Shown: positions 9,701 to 20,429, numbered from the stretch's first letter. The stretch: 64,000 bases of DNA from Leucaena leucocephala (GCA_037074615.1 CM073537.1:12543989-12607988), one strand, 5' to 3'. Program-made: numbers and translations. The notes: generated by a model from the letters alone, not told the origin.

Positions 9701-10762
9701 AATAAAAATGCTGATTTCAACTGGAAAAGCAGGCCATGGAACCCTTATCATTCAACAACAGGTTTAAAAACAAAAGAAATACTCATATTTTGACATCAAG
9801 ATAGAGCTTTTGGAATATAATATCCACTTGCCATGATCAAGTAAGCATATTTTTCCTACATCCCCACACACTATCTAATCAATAATGGACAAGTAAATCA
9901 TGAATTAAAATAAAGGATAATCCCATGCACCTGGGGCGTAGAAGCTCAGCATCCTGTTGGCATGATACCTGCCAACCAAAAATTACCAGATCAATAGAGA
10001 TCAGAGGTTAAGCTTTCATTCTCTATGGTTATTTAAGTGCTAAAAATGTGTCAGTACATGCAAGCGGCTGTGAAAGAAAGCCAGGGTTTTAACTTGATGA
10101 GTCATATAGGGAATGAGTGAGCTTTTCACTATCAGGATCACTAGATTCGATTTTCTTTTTGGGTAATATATTAACTACCTACCCAGCATTTCTTTTTTAA
10201 CTATATATCTTCTCCACAGACTTTTTTGGGATGCATAAGATGGTCACTTTCTGGCTGTTTGTTAGAAATATTTCTTAGAGGAAACTAAAACGAAAAAATA
10301 ACTGACTATATACAAAAACATATCACAATAAACTTACCAGGGGATGAGGGTGGCAGCCGGGGGATCACCATGAACATGAGTTTTGGCAATATTATCGGGG
10401 ATTCTTTTATTGAGGTCGCGGAGAATCTCTGCCAGAGGACGAGTTATACAGGATGAGTTCGAGAAAGGAAACGACTTGTCCAGCGGCACAACGTAATTGG
10501 AATTCGATACGCCTCCCTTCTTCCCATCGCTGCTATTGCTGCTACTATTGCTCCGTTCAAGAGCACTTACAAGGGAGAGTGAACCTGGAAGGCCTGTTCT
10601 TTGCAGATTTCTCCGTCGGGTCGCCCTCACAAGTACCATTTCAGCACCCACGGAAGGAACATCATTTTGTATTTGATTACCGAAAAAGAAAGACGGAGAA
10701 ATAGAGGGCCGAATCCCTATATCAATTAAGGGAATGGGATTTGGCCTAATCGACGAAGCCAT
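589..10762 (-). CDS. Plant RAD52-like single-strand annealing protein (four exons, 230 aa)
   Basis: CDS is the join of complement 10762-10338, 9968-9931, 9372-9281 and 726-589 (425+38+92+138 = 693 nt, 230 codons plus stop). All junctions are GT-AG and the phase is maintained. The spliced protein has a Ser/Arg-rich N-terminus of about 85 residues that looks like an organelle transit peptide, then NYVVPLD, RPLAEILRDLNKRIPD, IPWYHANRMLSFYAPGWCGE, SDNGSVTVVYRV, AHRESTGTV and a final EEIAFCKACARFGLGLYLYH block. I recognise these as the core of plant RAD52 homologues (RAD52-1/2, also called ODB1/2), which bind single-stranded DNA, promote annealing and serve recombination in nucleus, mitochondria or plastids. 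Which paralogue this is cannot be settled; the long N-terminus favours an organellar form. The start ATG has G at +4; Met42 is an alternative. Intron 3 is 8.55 kb and contains a whole retrotransposon. Confidence 0.9.
882..1189. mobile_element. Stowaway-like MITE (308 bp)
   Basis: The left end reads CTACCTTCCGTCCTAAATATAA. The right end, reverse complemented, reads CTACCTTCAGTCCTTAATATAA. These are inverted repeats of the CTCCCTCCGTCC type seen in mariner-derived Stowaway MITEs. TA flanks both sides (880-881 and 1190-1191), the expected target duplication. It lies in intron 3 of the RAD52-like gene and has no coding capacity. Confidence 0.8.
1190..3634 (-). other. Intron 3 sequence without a recognised gene
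   Basis: Non-coding, AT-rich intron sequence between exon 4 and the retrotransposon. Near 1236 a CTCCATCTGGTCTTTAATATAA motif resembles one end of another Stowaway-type MITE, but I do not find its partner. The segment around 2040-2480 is less AT-rich and has small overlapping frames on both strands; none resembles a known protein. Confidence 0.5.
3635..3649. repeat. Left arm of an interrupted foldback element
   Basis: TTTGGGAGTCTGTTT here is an exact inverted copy of 8900-8914 on the other side of the Reina-like retrotransposon. Removing the retrotransposon leaves a hairpin of roughly 80-90 bp, as expected for a small MITE that served as the insertion target. Confidence 0.55.
3680..4091 (-). 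repeat. 3' LTR of the Reina-like element
   Basis: 412 bp, TGTTAG to CTAACA on either strand. It differs from 8469-8880 by four transitions and one C/A change. The polyprotein reading frame continues about 90 nt into this LTR before its stop at 4001-4003. Confidence 0.93.
4001..4894 (-). pseudogene. Reina-like integrase C-terminal part with chromodomain
   Basis: The frame begins MSTAYHPQSDGQTEVVNR, which contains the third catalytic residue (Glu). It continues through the integrase C-terminal domain to a chromodomain-like end (LELLVQWESRPVEDSTWEDY, then FRLEDKSSF), the hallmark of chromoviruses, thought to direct integration to marked chromatin. The last 30 codons run through the PPT into the 3' LTR and are very basic (YSRRHKRERD). 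It is cut off from upstream pol by a frame-breaking deletion near 4895. Confidence 0.88.
4092..4107 (-). other. Polypurine tract of the Reina-like element
   Basis: Minus-strand sequence CGGGAGGGCAGTCT abuts the 3' LTR. It is purine-rich and in the expected place. The polyprotein frame reads through it. Confidence 0.65.
4866..6720 (-). pseudogene. pol: Reina-like reverse transcriptase, RNase H and integrase N-terminal part
   Basis: RT starts near SKKDGSWRLCVDY and carries the catalytic FFDD motif (VFFDDILIYS, about 6310-6335). RNase H follows (PFTVECDASMEGVGAVLM). Integrase has its HHCC zinc finger (HATPSGGHGG through CYTCQQNK), the first Asp in SLDFITGIP and the second in VSDRDPLF. The frame is then lost just before MSTAYHPQ, where roughly 26 nt appear to be missing between the second Asp and the catalytic Glu. 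RT and RNase H themselves look uninterrupted. Confidence 0.88.
6662..7510 (-). pseudogene. Reina-like protease region (frameshifted at both ends)
   Basis: The frame carries the end of the zinc knuckle (HRCST), an acidic linker and an aspartic protease with active site LVDSGSTHNFI around 7280. It ends where the segment before reverse transcriptase shifts: near 6720 the expected GFIRPSSSPFASP reading appears in another frame. This is the second frame-disrupting lesion. Confidence 0.82.
7432..8451 (-). pseudogene. gag: Reina-like gag (frameshifted)
   Basis: The frame starts MVETRSSAATT at 8451; upstream in-frame codons lie in the LTR. A retrotransposon gag core follows, then a zinc knuckle beginning GLCFRCG near 7520. 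The partner HRC residues of the knuckle appear in the neighbouring frame (frame of 6662-7516), so a 1-nt loss near 7495 breaks what should be one gag-pol reading frame. Restoring the register would give the CX2CX7HXC pattern of plant chromoviruses. The gag protein would package element RNA in cytoplasmic particles. Confidence 0.85.
8453..8465 (-). other. Primer-binding site, initiator tRNA-Met type (diverged)
   Basis: Read on the minus strand the site is TTGGCCTCAGAGC, matching the usual TTGGTATCAGAGC plant PBS except at two adjacent bases. It lies 3 nt inside the 5' LTR. The gag ATG (8451) begins immediately after it. Confidence 0.7.
8469..8880 (-). repeat. 5' LTR of the Reina-like element
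   Basis: 412 bp, same termini as 3680-4091. In element orientation this is the promoter-bearing LTR. It is followed at once by the PBS and the gag start codon, leaving almost no leader. Confidence 0.93.
8900..8914. repeat. Right arm of the interrupted foldback element
   Basis: AAACAGACTCCCAAA is the exact reverse complement of 3635-3649. The two arms are separated only by about 50 bp plus the retrotransposon. A target duplication of the foldback itself is not clear. Confidence 0.55.
9281..9372 (-). CDS. RAD52-like gene, exon 3
   Basis: Exon of 92 nt. The acceptor TTTTGCAG is at 9373-9380 and the donor GTTGGC at 9275-9280. The first two bases complete a glycine codon. The remaining 30 codons begin WCGEIRDVIFSDNG and end RGSDGE, the strongly conserved beta-strand core of plant RAD52 proteins. 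A plus-strand open frame across it is only antisense shadow. Confidence 0.9.
9931..9968 (-). CDS. RAD52-like gene, exon 2 (38-nt microexon)
   Basis: A very short exon between a GGCAG acceptor (9969-9973) and a GTGCAT donor (9925-9930). It completes the Trp of IPW from exon 1 and encodes YHANRMLSFYAP plus one base of Gly. Too short for ORF finding; it was found because exons 1 and 3 lack exactly this conserved block. Confidence 0.9.
10338..10762 (-). CDS. RAD52-like gene, exon 1 with putative transit peptide
   Basis: 425 nt from the ATG to a consensus GTAAGT donor at 10332-10337. Residues 1 to about 85 are Ser/Arg/Pro-rich with few acidic residues, include RATRRRNLQR around residue 46 and a serine-rich run, and fit an organelle-targeting leader. 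Conserved sequence begins at NYVVPLDKSF and continues through RPLAEILRDLNKRIPDN to LIPW. Intron 1 that follows is 369 bp and intron 2 is 558 bp; I see no other feature in them. Confidence 0.88.
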
Positions 10763-10900
10763 CGGCCGACGACCTCACCAACCACCCAGATCTCAATTTT
10801 GCCTAACGTATTTGGCCAGCGATGAAATGCTTGACGACTCAAGACGATTGTCGACTATTACATATATTTATGGTATATTATATATACATATTACACGCGC
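10763..10900 (-). promoter_or_regulatory. Presumed 5' UTR and core promoter of the RAD52-like gene
   Basis: Upstream of the ATG, a TATATATAA-like element on the minus strand lies near 10874-10887, about 110-125 bp before the start codon. This is positional inference only; the AT-rich context makes chance TATA words likely. Confidence 0.3.
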
Positions 10901-10959
10901 ACACAAAATATGTTGTTAAAAACGACAAAATATTTTTGGCCAAAAAAAAAAAAATAGAC

Positions 10960-12678
10960 AGAAAATATATAAAATAGTTGAGAATTATAATTCGATTATT
11001 GTTTACCCAATAGCTTAGATTTTAGCCCCACCCGATCCATAGGGTAGTTAGATTTTTTAAAGAGTAGCCATTCTATTTTATGTAGATTCCAATGATTAAT
11101 ATTTTGATAATAATTAATTAAAAAAATATTTTAAAAAGTATTTTAAATTGATAAAAAACATTTATTGATAAGGCAAATATTTGATAAATGAGAATTTTTT
11201 TTGAAGGAAAATATATTTTTGAAAAGCATTTATCGAAGACCTATTCGATAAGAATTCTTATTAATAAATACTTCAATAAATCTATATAAATTTAGCTTAT
11301 GAAAATTCTGAGTCATTACTCTAAAAATGATATTATGTGAAGACTTATTTTTCTATTCATACTTATCGAATAAGCCTTTAATAAGTATGAATAGAAAAGA
11401 ATTTTTACAAAAGTTTTTATCGAAGTGTTAATTAATCAAAGTATTTATCGATACAAATTTTGATCAATAAACTCTGTTTTTAAAAGAAGAAAATATGTTT
11501 TCAAAGTCTCATTTATCAAAGGACTATTCGATAAGGGGATTTATGGAATAACTCTTGATAAATAAGAGAAAATCTATTTTAATCAAAAGCACTGATAAAT
11601 GACTTTAAATATATATTACTATTTGCTTTTAATAAGATACTATCTTGTTTATTTCTTCTCAAAATGATTTACAAAAACTTATCAGAGAAAGAGAGATTAA
11701 AAGTTTGTTCATTGTCGGTTGATCAGTTAAATTGTTTTCAATCTTAAAGTCTGGCCACTAGAACTTTGATTTTTGACAAATGATTTTGACAGTGATTTAT
11801 CTGATTTGTCATCTTCTCAAATTGATCAGTAGAAAACTTGAATTAAAAACTTATATATGATCAAAGTTTGAGAAAGAAAGAAAAGTTATTTTCTATTTTA
11901 AACTCAAACCATTTAAGATTTAATCTGATAAATGTTTTGATGATAATTCATTTCTTATAATGTTGATTTGCTTGAATCATTTATGGTTTGGTTTGATTAG
12001 TTTTGAAATTGTGAAGATTAGATGAAAGATTCAAAGCAAGATTCATTATGCTCTTATCGATGAACTACTCAATCAGGTCATTTATCAAAGAGATCTTCAA
12101 TAAAATCCTTTGTTAATCTGATTGGATAAGTTCTGGAATAATTTGATAAGTTTATGAGTTACTTTGACTTGTCTAAATGAATGATTTTCATGAATGTATA
12201 TCTTGTTCATATTTGCTGAATGATTATATGCTAATGACTTATTATGATATGCTAAATAAATTCAGTCGAGCTTATGATCTTATGATCTGTTCTGATGTGA
12301 TAAAAGATGATCTTATGACTTTGATCTAAATTGATAAATGATCTTATGATTATTGGTTTTCAAATATATTACATGATTTGATAAGATCTGAATGTTTGAA
12401 GAGATTAAAAAGATATTCTTCAGCATTTATCGATAAGCTATTCAAAGAGCTTATTTATCGAAGAACACTTTGATAAATGAGGTATTGTGAAATATATCGA
12501 TAAGTCTGAAAGCATATGTTTTAGAAAAATATTTTTTAAAGAGTTATTCGATAAGGATATTTATCAAAGTACTATTTGATAAATTATAAACTATTTCTAT
12601 ATTTATCAAAGCATATGTAGGCTTGAAGATCTAGATTATTTTTGAATTTTTTTTGTTTTCTAGATCGATTCCTCAAAA
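10960..12678. repeat. AT-rich tract with recurring TTATCGA/TCGATAA words
   Basis: No gene is visible. The tract repeats, irregularly, words such as TTTATCGAAG, TTTATCAAAG and CTATTCGATAAG (near 11225, 11510, 11525, 12420, 12460, 12540, 12590). It fills the gap between the RAD52-like promoter and the CACTA element. It may be a decayed tandem repeat or an unrecognised element. Confidence 0.4.
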
Positions 12679-13549
12679 GCTAGTCTAGAAAAAAAGGCCT
12701 ACAATAGCTCAAAAGGGACATTTCACGGTGTTTTTTTGACTGGCGTGAATTTTACCACCGTTGTAAGTCTATCTTTTAATGATAGTTAAAAAACTACTGT
12801 GAAATGTAGGATTTTAACGGCTGTTTTTTACAAATCGTCGTTAAAGGTTCATGATGTTACGGTGGTTTCCAGTAAACTGCCGTTACAAGTTACACCTTTA
12901 ACGACAATTTCCTGATAATCGTTGTTACAGTCTATACTTTTAACGGTGATTTAAAAAAACGTCAAATGCTTCATTTTAAGTTTTTTTCCATGTTTCAATT
13001 AATTTTTCCTTCAATACAGCCCTATATTGACCATAATCAAGATAGACTATAGGCATCAAAGTATAAAGTAAACAATACAAAAATCTAAATTAAATGTTAA
13101 GAAATAGTAATAAAGTAATTCGAATTCTTTGTCATGCATGCAATAAATCTAATATTGTACAATCATATATACATGAAATTGATTATTGATTAAGGCATGT
13201 TCAGAAGTATGGTTTTTGCCAAATCATCTATCATTGAGTGGATTAGCTCATCTTCATAGCCCATGTTGTTCTAGAACAACTGCAAGTTAGAAGTAATATG
13301 TAAATATTGAAGATGGGAATAAATTGAAAAAGTCACTAAATATTGATCACTTCACACCTCATGTAAATTATAGTGAACTATATCTTAATGATCTCGTGCA
13401 TATAGCGAATTATATAATATTCGTACTCAACACTGCCAGGTTGACGGCGATACTAACAAAATGGAAAAATACAAAACACATTAATGACTAGCTTTATACC
13501 TAATAAATTTATAAAAATTGAAACATAATTATTTAAAAATACTTGCTTG

Positions 13550-14460
13550 AGGATAAATTCATGTAGGATTATTACTAAGTGGATGGCCTCAGAAGAGGTT
13601 GAAGCCTTGCACAGTCTTATCTCTAATTGGAAAAAAAGATGTCATATAACTTACTAAATTTTTATGTTAATAACTCTATGAAAAAAAATCACATGTTAAC
13701 GATAGAAATAATCTTGGGATCTGGCCGTCCAAACAATGAATCAAACTAGTACACCACATTATCTTCAAGGGCAATGACAAGTAGAGTCCCATGCTTACTA
13801 CAAAATATGAACAACATTATATATGAATATATTATAATATGTATATGAGTGTGCCAAGTATACGAGCATACTTACCCTTTAATGTAAGATGCAAAATATA
13901 TCTTCCTTTTGATACGGGTCATGATATCAACCATGTGCATCATCCTAGAGTTCCTATCGATGCATATCTCTTAGACACTTTGTGGACACATGAAGCCATA
14001 TGTGTCTCCTCTTGCTTCGTCTAGACATCTCTAATAGAAGTGGCTATTGTTAATAGAGAAAGGAGTCAGTACTGCACGAATGAGAAAACATAAATTATTA
14101 AAATAAATTTGCAACTTACAATATGGCTAACTGGATGACAGCTGAATCCAACTCCTCAAAATTCAGGAATTGTACTATGTTATTCCTGTTCAGAGTGAAT
14201 TTATAAAGCTTCTGTGTGGTCAAAACCCTGGACGGAATTGTTAAACTTAGTGCTTCCTCCAATCCTTCTTGCATAGAGTGAAGAGTTTCCATACCCATAT
14301 ATCTCGAGGATATGTTCTGAGGAAAAGGTATAAGTTTGTCTCATTTCTCCCTCTTAACCTTCAGTTTCTGTGGTGCCTTTTTTGGTTATGGGTCCTTCAA
14401 TGTTGGCTTCTTTGGCACCTTCTCTAGCATCGACACCAGTGTGACCCCTTTCTCAATTTG
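13550..14460 (-). pseudogene. CACTA-associated coding remnant (unidentified)
   Basis: A minus-strand frame (14298-14116) reads NNIVQFLNFEELDSAVIQ, and nearby frames carry short conserved-looking pieces. The segment lies at the left side of the CACTA element. Such elements often carry a second gene, sometimes with a Ulp1-like domain. The resemblance is weak and frames are broken, so I do not assign a function. Confidence 0.3.
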
Positions 14461-14545
14461 ATTAGATGTGTTGATATAATAAATTTCCCTGGAGCTTGGT
14501 CCAATATATGGACCTCGTCAGGGGGACAGAGAAACTGTGCAATGC

Positions 14546-17500
14546 TAAAATTTCCCAAGATTGTCGCCATCTTGGTTTTAAAAATAAAGAATGCACCCAA
14601 TAATGCAGTATAAGAAATAACCCTATCATTCTTCTCGATGAGCCTTTATTGTGGAATCCTAACAATTATTGAACAAAAATATTGAAATCCTGAGTACAAG
14701 CATGGAGTGTTGAGTTTGATCGATCATTGAGGTAATAAAAAGTAAGGGTGTAGTAAAAGTAAATATTTTTGGTCTTTTAGATTAATGTGAAAATGGTGTG
14801 ATTTATAGAAGAAATGTGATAAAACACCTCTTGATGATGAAAACAAACTTTCCTCGCTCATAATTTGACTTGGGAGTTATAAAATCACTTAGTCTTAAAT
14901 GAAACCTCAATCAATCGATTGAGTCCAGTTCATTACTGAGTTTAAAAATCACTTTAATCAAAGTTGAATTGAAAACTGAAACATCCTTCCTTAGACCCCT
15001 CAGAGTACACTTGCGGAAGCTAGTTAGCTCGATTATATCTCAACTCAAGCCCAGAAATTTAAAATTTTACTCTTAAGTTCCTTATTCTAAACCTTTACTT
15101 TGAGAACTGATTTATCTCATTCTACACATCCAAATGAGGCTTATTACCTATCCACGTAATGCCCCAGATGTGTGCTACTGGCTCACAAAATTTCCTGGCC
15201 AAATTCCTTCGTTTACTAGGTTAAACTAAGGTCAAAACCTTGCCACCTCAGGACCTGCGAATTTCTCCCTTAATTTCTTATACACAAGTTGAGCATGCCA
15301 AACAATATTTATTATTAAATAATAAACCGTTATACAACAAGGCATGAACAAAATCCTCGTATCTCTATTACATCTTTTCCTGCCTGAAATCTGGTAGTAT
15401 AACTGCTATACTTCATCTTTACCAATAACTGATCTTGTACTGATTCGGTAATTCCCGTGAGAACTACCATTCTACGTAAGTACCCAGGAAAGACTGGATG
15501 AACCGACTAGGTCCACTCACTTTTAGACTTCTTAGACAGTACCGACGTACACAGTACGTATCGGCTTCTTTCTTCATTCTGCCGTAATTTTAGCAGCATA
15601 ACGGCGTCTCTTAGCATTCTTAAAATTTACTTCGACGTAACCTCCCTGTAATGGGTTATATATTGGGGATAAGATTCGGGGGAATCTCAGTAGTAATAAT
15701 CATAACAATATTATAATGCAGTGTGATAGTGCTTGCTTGTGATTGTGTACAGATAAGTATGCTGCGTGCTTCCATACTCAATAACATATGATCATAGCAT
15801 TATAGCAGAGCTTCAGACATAACATATAAGACAACAATCCAACCAAACAATAGCACATCAAATCACAAAGCCATTACATAAAAGTTAGGATTAGTTACTA
15901 CCTCAAAAGCTTAGCAGAATTCTAGAATCTCTATACTGCTTCCAGCTCCGCCAGAACTTCCTTCCTTTCTTTCTTCCTTTCTCTCTTTCTTTCTTTCTCC
16001 TTCTCTCTCTTCTTTCTCTCTCTTTTCCTTGCAAAACCGTGAAGACAAATGAATAGGGGAGGGGGTATTTATAGTTTCCACCGATGGCACTTCCGTAATT
16101 CTCAAGAACTCTGAACTTGTGGCCACCTTTTTTCCTGGAATTTCTTATTTTCTTTATTCCCTTTACTGCATCATCATGACATCATCCAAGGGACACCTCA
16201 TGGGACACCTAATCTGTCACATGGCACAAATGAAGGCCCCTGGGACACCTCACCCGCTGACTCAACGTTTCTAGACAGTTCCAGAGTCTTGCACCGGAAT
16301 CAACGGCTGAGATCGTGCCACGTGTCCTCAGCTTTTTCTTCTTCCTCTATGTTGGCGCCATGTGGCATCTTGCTAGAACCTTTCACGTAATCCAATGCTA
16401 TCCAAATAAGTCCAGAACTTTACCTGATCATTTCCTCGGTTATCGTGCTGACCGAGTAACTTTACTTTATTGAAACAACATTAAAATAGTATTTTAATGC
16501 CACTTTTTCCCACATATATGTTGGGCTACGTTTTTGCACCTTGGGACTGCTATCTTGGGCCCTGATCAAGCTTAAGTACTCTGATGGCTCGATTCCCAAG
16601 AAACATCCCTTGGCAAATTACCAAAATGCCATTGGTTCCTCTTTCTTTTCTTTAATGAGTCTAGGGGCATTATTATCTTTTCACCTCTTACCAGGGTACT
16701 CTCTGACTCTGGTCAACTATCCAGATATCCTTTCTTGACTATCTAACCTTATTCAAATGACCAAAATACCCTTTACTCATTCTTTCACTATTTTACAACA
16801 TAATGGTATTTTCGTCATTTTACACCTTTTCGGCACATTTCCGGACACCGACTCCTTTTATCAGATAAACTGATACACTGAGTCTAGGCATCCCTTTGGA
16901 TCATAAAAGGCATCTGACCGATATCATCTGAGCCTATTCTGTCTCAATTTAAATACCGATAAATCTCCCAATCGGATCCCCGGAGGTCACATACTCCGTC
17001 TCAATTCACTAATTTGTGAATAACTTTTTCTACAGACCTCCTATCGGTATTCTGTCAGTTCCCTGACATCCTCCTCATCAGGGCACATCATCCTGTAAAT
17101 TCTTACCCATATCTGAGGTCTAGGATATCCGGTAGGAATTTTTTATACTTTTGGACTATCAGATAAATTTTGGCTATCTGGAGTCCTGATAAAATTTCTG
17201 TATTAAGCCAGATTACCGAGCATCATCCGCTCTATCTACTGGTAAAATTTAGGACTGAAATGCTTCCGGGCAGTTCCAAGCCACTTTCGGCTGAACTTTC
17301 CATAATTATCATTTTGCCCCTAGAAACTTTTCCATTTTACAATTAAGTCCCTTAACTTCCAATAATTCTTTCATACTCATAGAGACCTCGTATGCACATT
17401 TCACAATTCAGTGAAATGATCAGCATAATTTTCTCTATTTTGTGGCAAAATATGTTACTCATCAGTTACCAGCCCGATCTTTCCCATAATTACGATTATG

Positions 17501-19038
17501 CCCCTGAATTCTCTTTCTGCCATCTTTACTTATCTTCTTATCCTTCATCTTAAGTTCTAGAAATTCTCTTTCAACAACTCATCCCCTGAACTCTTTGGGA
17601 GTCATTGTTAATTAAAAGGCTCGACAACCCGCCCATATCAGGTTATCTTACTCAGGAGCCAGCCAATATCTAACTACCTGCAGAATTCCTAGGCTTAAGA
17701 CTTAGGATATTCCTTACATTCCTCTTTTTGAACCTAGGTGAACTGTCCCTATTTTGTAGGACAAAGACTTAACTCATCTTTAAATCCTAAAGGACTTAGC
17801 TCATCCCTCGGATTCCTACAAAATATAGGTAAGTGATCTGCCCATATCAGATTACTACCCTAGAACTACAGGTTTAATAGCCTGCCCATATCAAACTACC
17901 TCTCAGTTCTCCTAGACCCAAAAATCGGGATGTTACAAAAATCCCTTAATGCTCTGTTGAAAAACTACTTAGTGTGTAATTGGAATCAGATGACACAAAA
18001 CATATCGATTAACTATCAATCAATAGATAAAGATGCTAATCAATTGAATCAACTATTAACAATAATCAACAATCATTCAACTAACCAAAAATAAACTGAA
18101 TATATATGAAGTTCATAAATCACATCATCTAATTCAATTACAAATGTCTAATCTAAGAAATAATCAATCAATAATTCAATCCTCATACAAATCATGAAAT
18201 CCCTAAATTTAGAAATCTCAAAACATGTATAAATGCATATTAAGATAGAAACTCCCCCATTGTTGTCCATAAGCTCAAGCTATGTTGTCCATCACCAAGA
18301 GGCTAGGAAATCTAGCCTCTCATGGCTCTGACCATGCTGCAATCACAATCTGAGGTTGATGGCATGAGATTTGTGGGAAAAGATGAAGAGAAGGATGGTA
18401 TGAATGATTTAATTGGTATAAAAGTGAGTAAATATAAGGAAAAAATGAAGAAAAGTGGAATATTGGGTTGAAGGTTGATGAGAGAATTTGAGAGAATAAG
18501 ATGGGTTTGTTCTTGGAAAAATGTGGCAATAATTCACGCTCTTCCTTCGTGGCTGTTGCTTCCTTTGCCTTAATTGCATAATGACCTAAATGAAAATGCA
18601 TAGCTTCACTAACTGTCTATTCTAGTTTCTACTAGGTACAAATTTATGGTCACGACCTAGGAACATAAAGAATCTCTTAGAAAAAATTAGGTCGTGACTA
18701 ATGGACTTTGAGGTCGCGACTAAAGATCACATAAGCTGAATTTCCTGTTTTGGTCCTCTTTGTCTTGTAGTTTTTTCTCTGCTCTACTTTAGGTCTTGCA
18801 GTTTCTTCCAAATGCCTGCAAATCAAAACTAAAACTCCTTGTAAAGGCCAAGCTAATTATAGAGAAAAATATTTATAGTATGTAAAGAATAATTGACCAT
18901 TTTACCCTTCAAAAAGCACATTACCATGCAAAATCAAATATTGTCATAAAAATATAGTTGCAAGCATAAAATAGAGGTAAAAGTGTCACACAACCCTAAA
19001 AAATGCCAAAGAAACCATATATAATTTGTATCTTATCA
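14546..19038 (-). repeat. 3' LTR of the Athila-like element, split by a solo LTR
   Basis: 14546-14971 matches 24171-24605 and 17943-19038 matches about 24611-25710. The 2.97 kb between is a later solo LTR plus its duplication. Outer termini are TAAAATTTCC (left, mutated from TGAAATTTCC) and TTATCA (right). Confidence 0.85.
14977..17937 (-). mobile_element. Solo LTR of a Ty3/gypsy (Tekay-like) family, 2.96 kb
   Basis: Termini on the minus strand are TGTAACATCCCG and GGATGTTTCA. The flanking 5-mers are AAAAC (14972-14976) and AAAAT (17938-17942). The homologous LTR at 24.6 kb has the uninterrupted site, which confirms the boundaries. A CTATAAATA box lies at 16066-16074 (minus), followed by a GA-rich leader (seen as CT tract 15957-16030). 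A polyadenylation-type TTATTTAATAATAAA region lies near 15310. No coding sequence. Confidence 0.9.
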
Positions 19039-19420
19039 ATTCCCCATACTTGAACCATTGTACTCCTAGACAAAGAAGTGAATACCACCTAAGCTAACTC
19101 TGACAAAACTGAAGAGTAACATAATCAACAGTGAACCTTTGAAACAATTAATCAATCATCTTTAAGGAATTTAAAAATGATAACATGAACAATGCCAAGT
19201 AATTAACTACCCGATGAGATCAACCATAAATATATGAGTGTAATAGATTCTCTATAGGAATATAAGTGTTTAGATCTCAAATCTCTCATTATTAGGGTTC
19301 TTTCACTCCAATGGCAAATACCCTACCATAGGCTTGTAATAGCTCTAAATCTTCTCTACTAAAAAACATTCATACAAACAATCAAAAAGACTTTTGGGGT
19401 TAAAATGGTGGAAATATCAA

Positions 19421-19447
19421 ATGGAATGGAATGGAATGGAATGGAAT
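19421..19447 (+). repeat. (ATGGA)n microsatellite
   Basis: Five perfect ATGGA units plus a partial sixth. It lies in the non-coding interior of the Athila-like element. Confidence 0.9.
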
Positions 19448-20255
19448 GCAATCAAGTACAAGTCAAATTCCATCTAAATAAGCTCATAACCTCACCTTCT
19501 ATTACTAGGAAGTACTCATTTCAACTTTATACATTTGTTGTATCATGTTGATATCGCTACAACTGTTTTTTTTTAAGATATTAGAAATCGAGTACCTACG
19601 GTACTCCACACAAATTCCTTGAAGGTTATAAGGTCTCAAATAAAGGAATGAAATTAACTCACTTGACAATGTAACTTAGAAATTTGAACAAACAATGAAT
19701 GAAATAAAAGAAGCGAAGGCCCAATGAGGTACAATGGATTAGTGTTTAGGCCCAAGGGTGTAGAAATGAATGCCTCTATCATATTCAATAGCATAAATGT
19801 GCAAATAATTTTTGAATCAGAGCTAAGACAAGTTCCATAGAATACAAACCAAATGAATAATCAATCAATATAGGAATTAAGGTTGAGAATCCTTCCAACA
19901 AGAGTTTACAACTAAATTGCTCATACACTAAAATCTCAAACAATGCTCATTATTCACTAGGCATTAGAACACTTATCACATTTGAAAACCTTCTAAAATG
20001 ATGATTAAAAGTACCAAAACAATCACTCAAGATCATGTAAGAATCCCAGGATTACTAGTGAAAACTTAACTGATTCCAATTCAATTTCCCAGATTTTCAG
20101 AAAAGAACTTAAGAGTGGAAATGGTTTTTCAGAAAACTCTTAATGCACAATGATTCACTTATAACAGTACCATGATAGTTCAAAAAGGTCCTTCTATACA
20201 GCATTGCATAAAGTATAAAAAAGGAAAATGGATTTTTTTTCAATTTGGCAACTTA

Positions 20256-20429
20256 GTCGTGACTAAAAACAGTTTAGGTCGCGACCATTTTACACAGCAA
20301 GCAATCATATGAACTTAGGAAAATTAGTCATGACCAGAAATGCATTTAGTCGCGACCAAAAAGCACAGTAAGCTCAATTAGTCCATGAATTCATCTTTAA
20401 TCGTGACCAAATGTCACTTAGGTTGCGAC
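20256..20429. repeat. Phased GTCGCGAC palindrome cluster
   Basis: Sites start at 20256 (GTCGTGAC), 20278 (GTCGCGAC), 20327 (GTCATGAC), 20349 (GTCGCGAC), 20400 (ATCGTGAC) and 20422 (GTTGCGAC). Spacings are 22, 49, 22, 51, 22. The variants differ from the palindrome mainly by C-to-T or G-to-A changes. A CACAG word often follows the pair. Confidence 0.8.

Noticed and set aside
18320..18601. 93-codon minus-strand ORF
   Set aside because: Lies in a non-coding LTR; the related LTR at about 25.0 kb does not preserve it.
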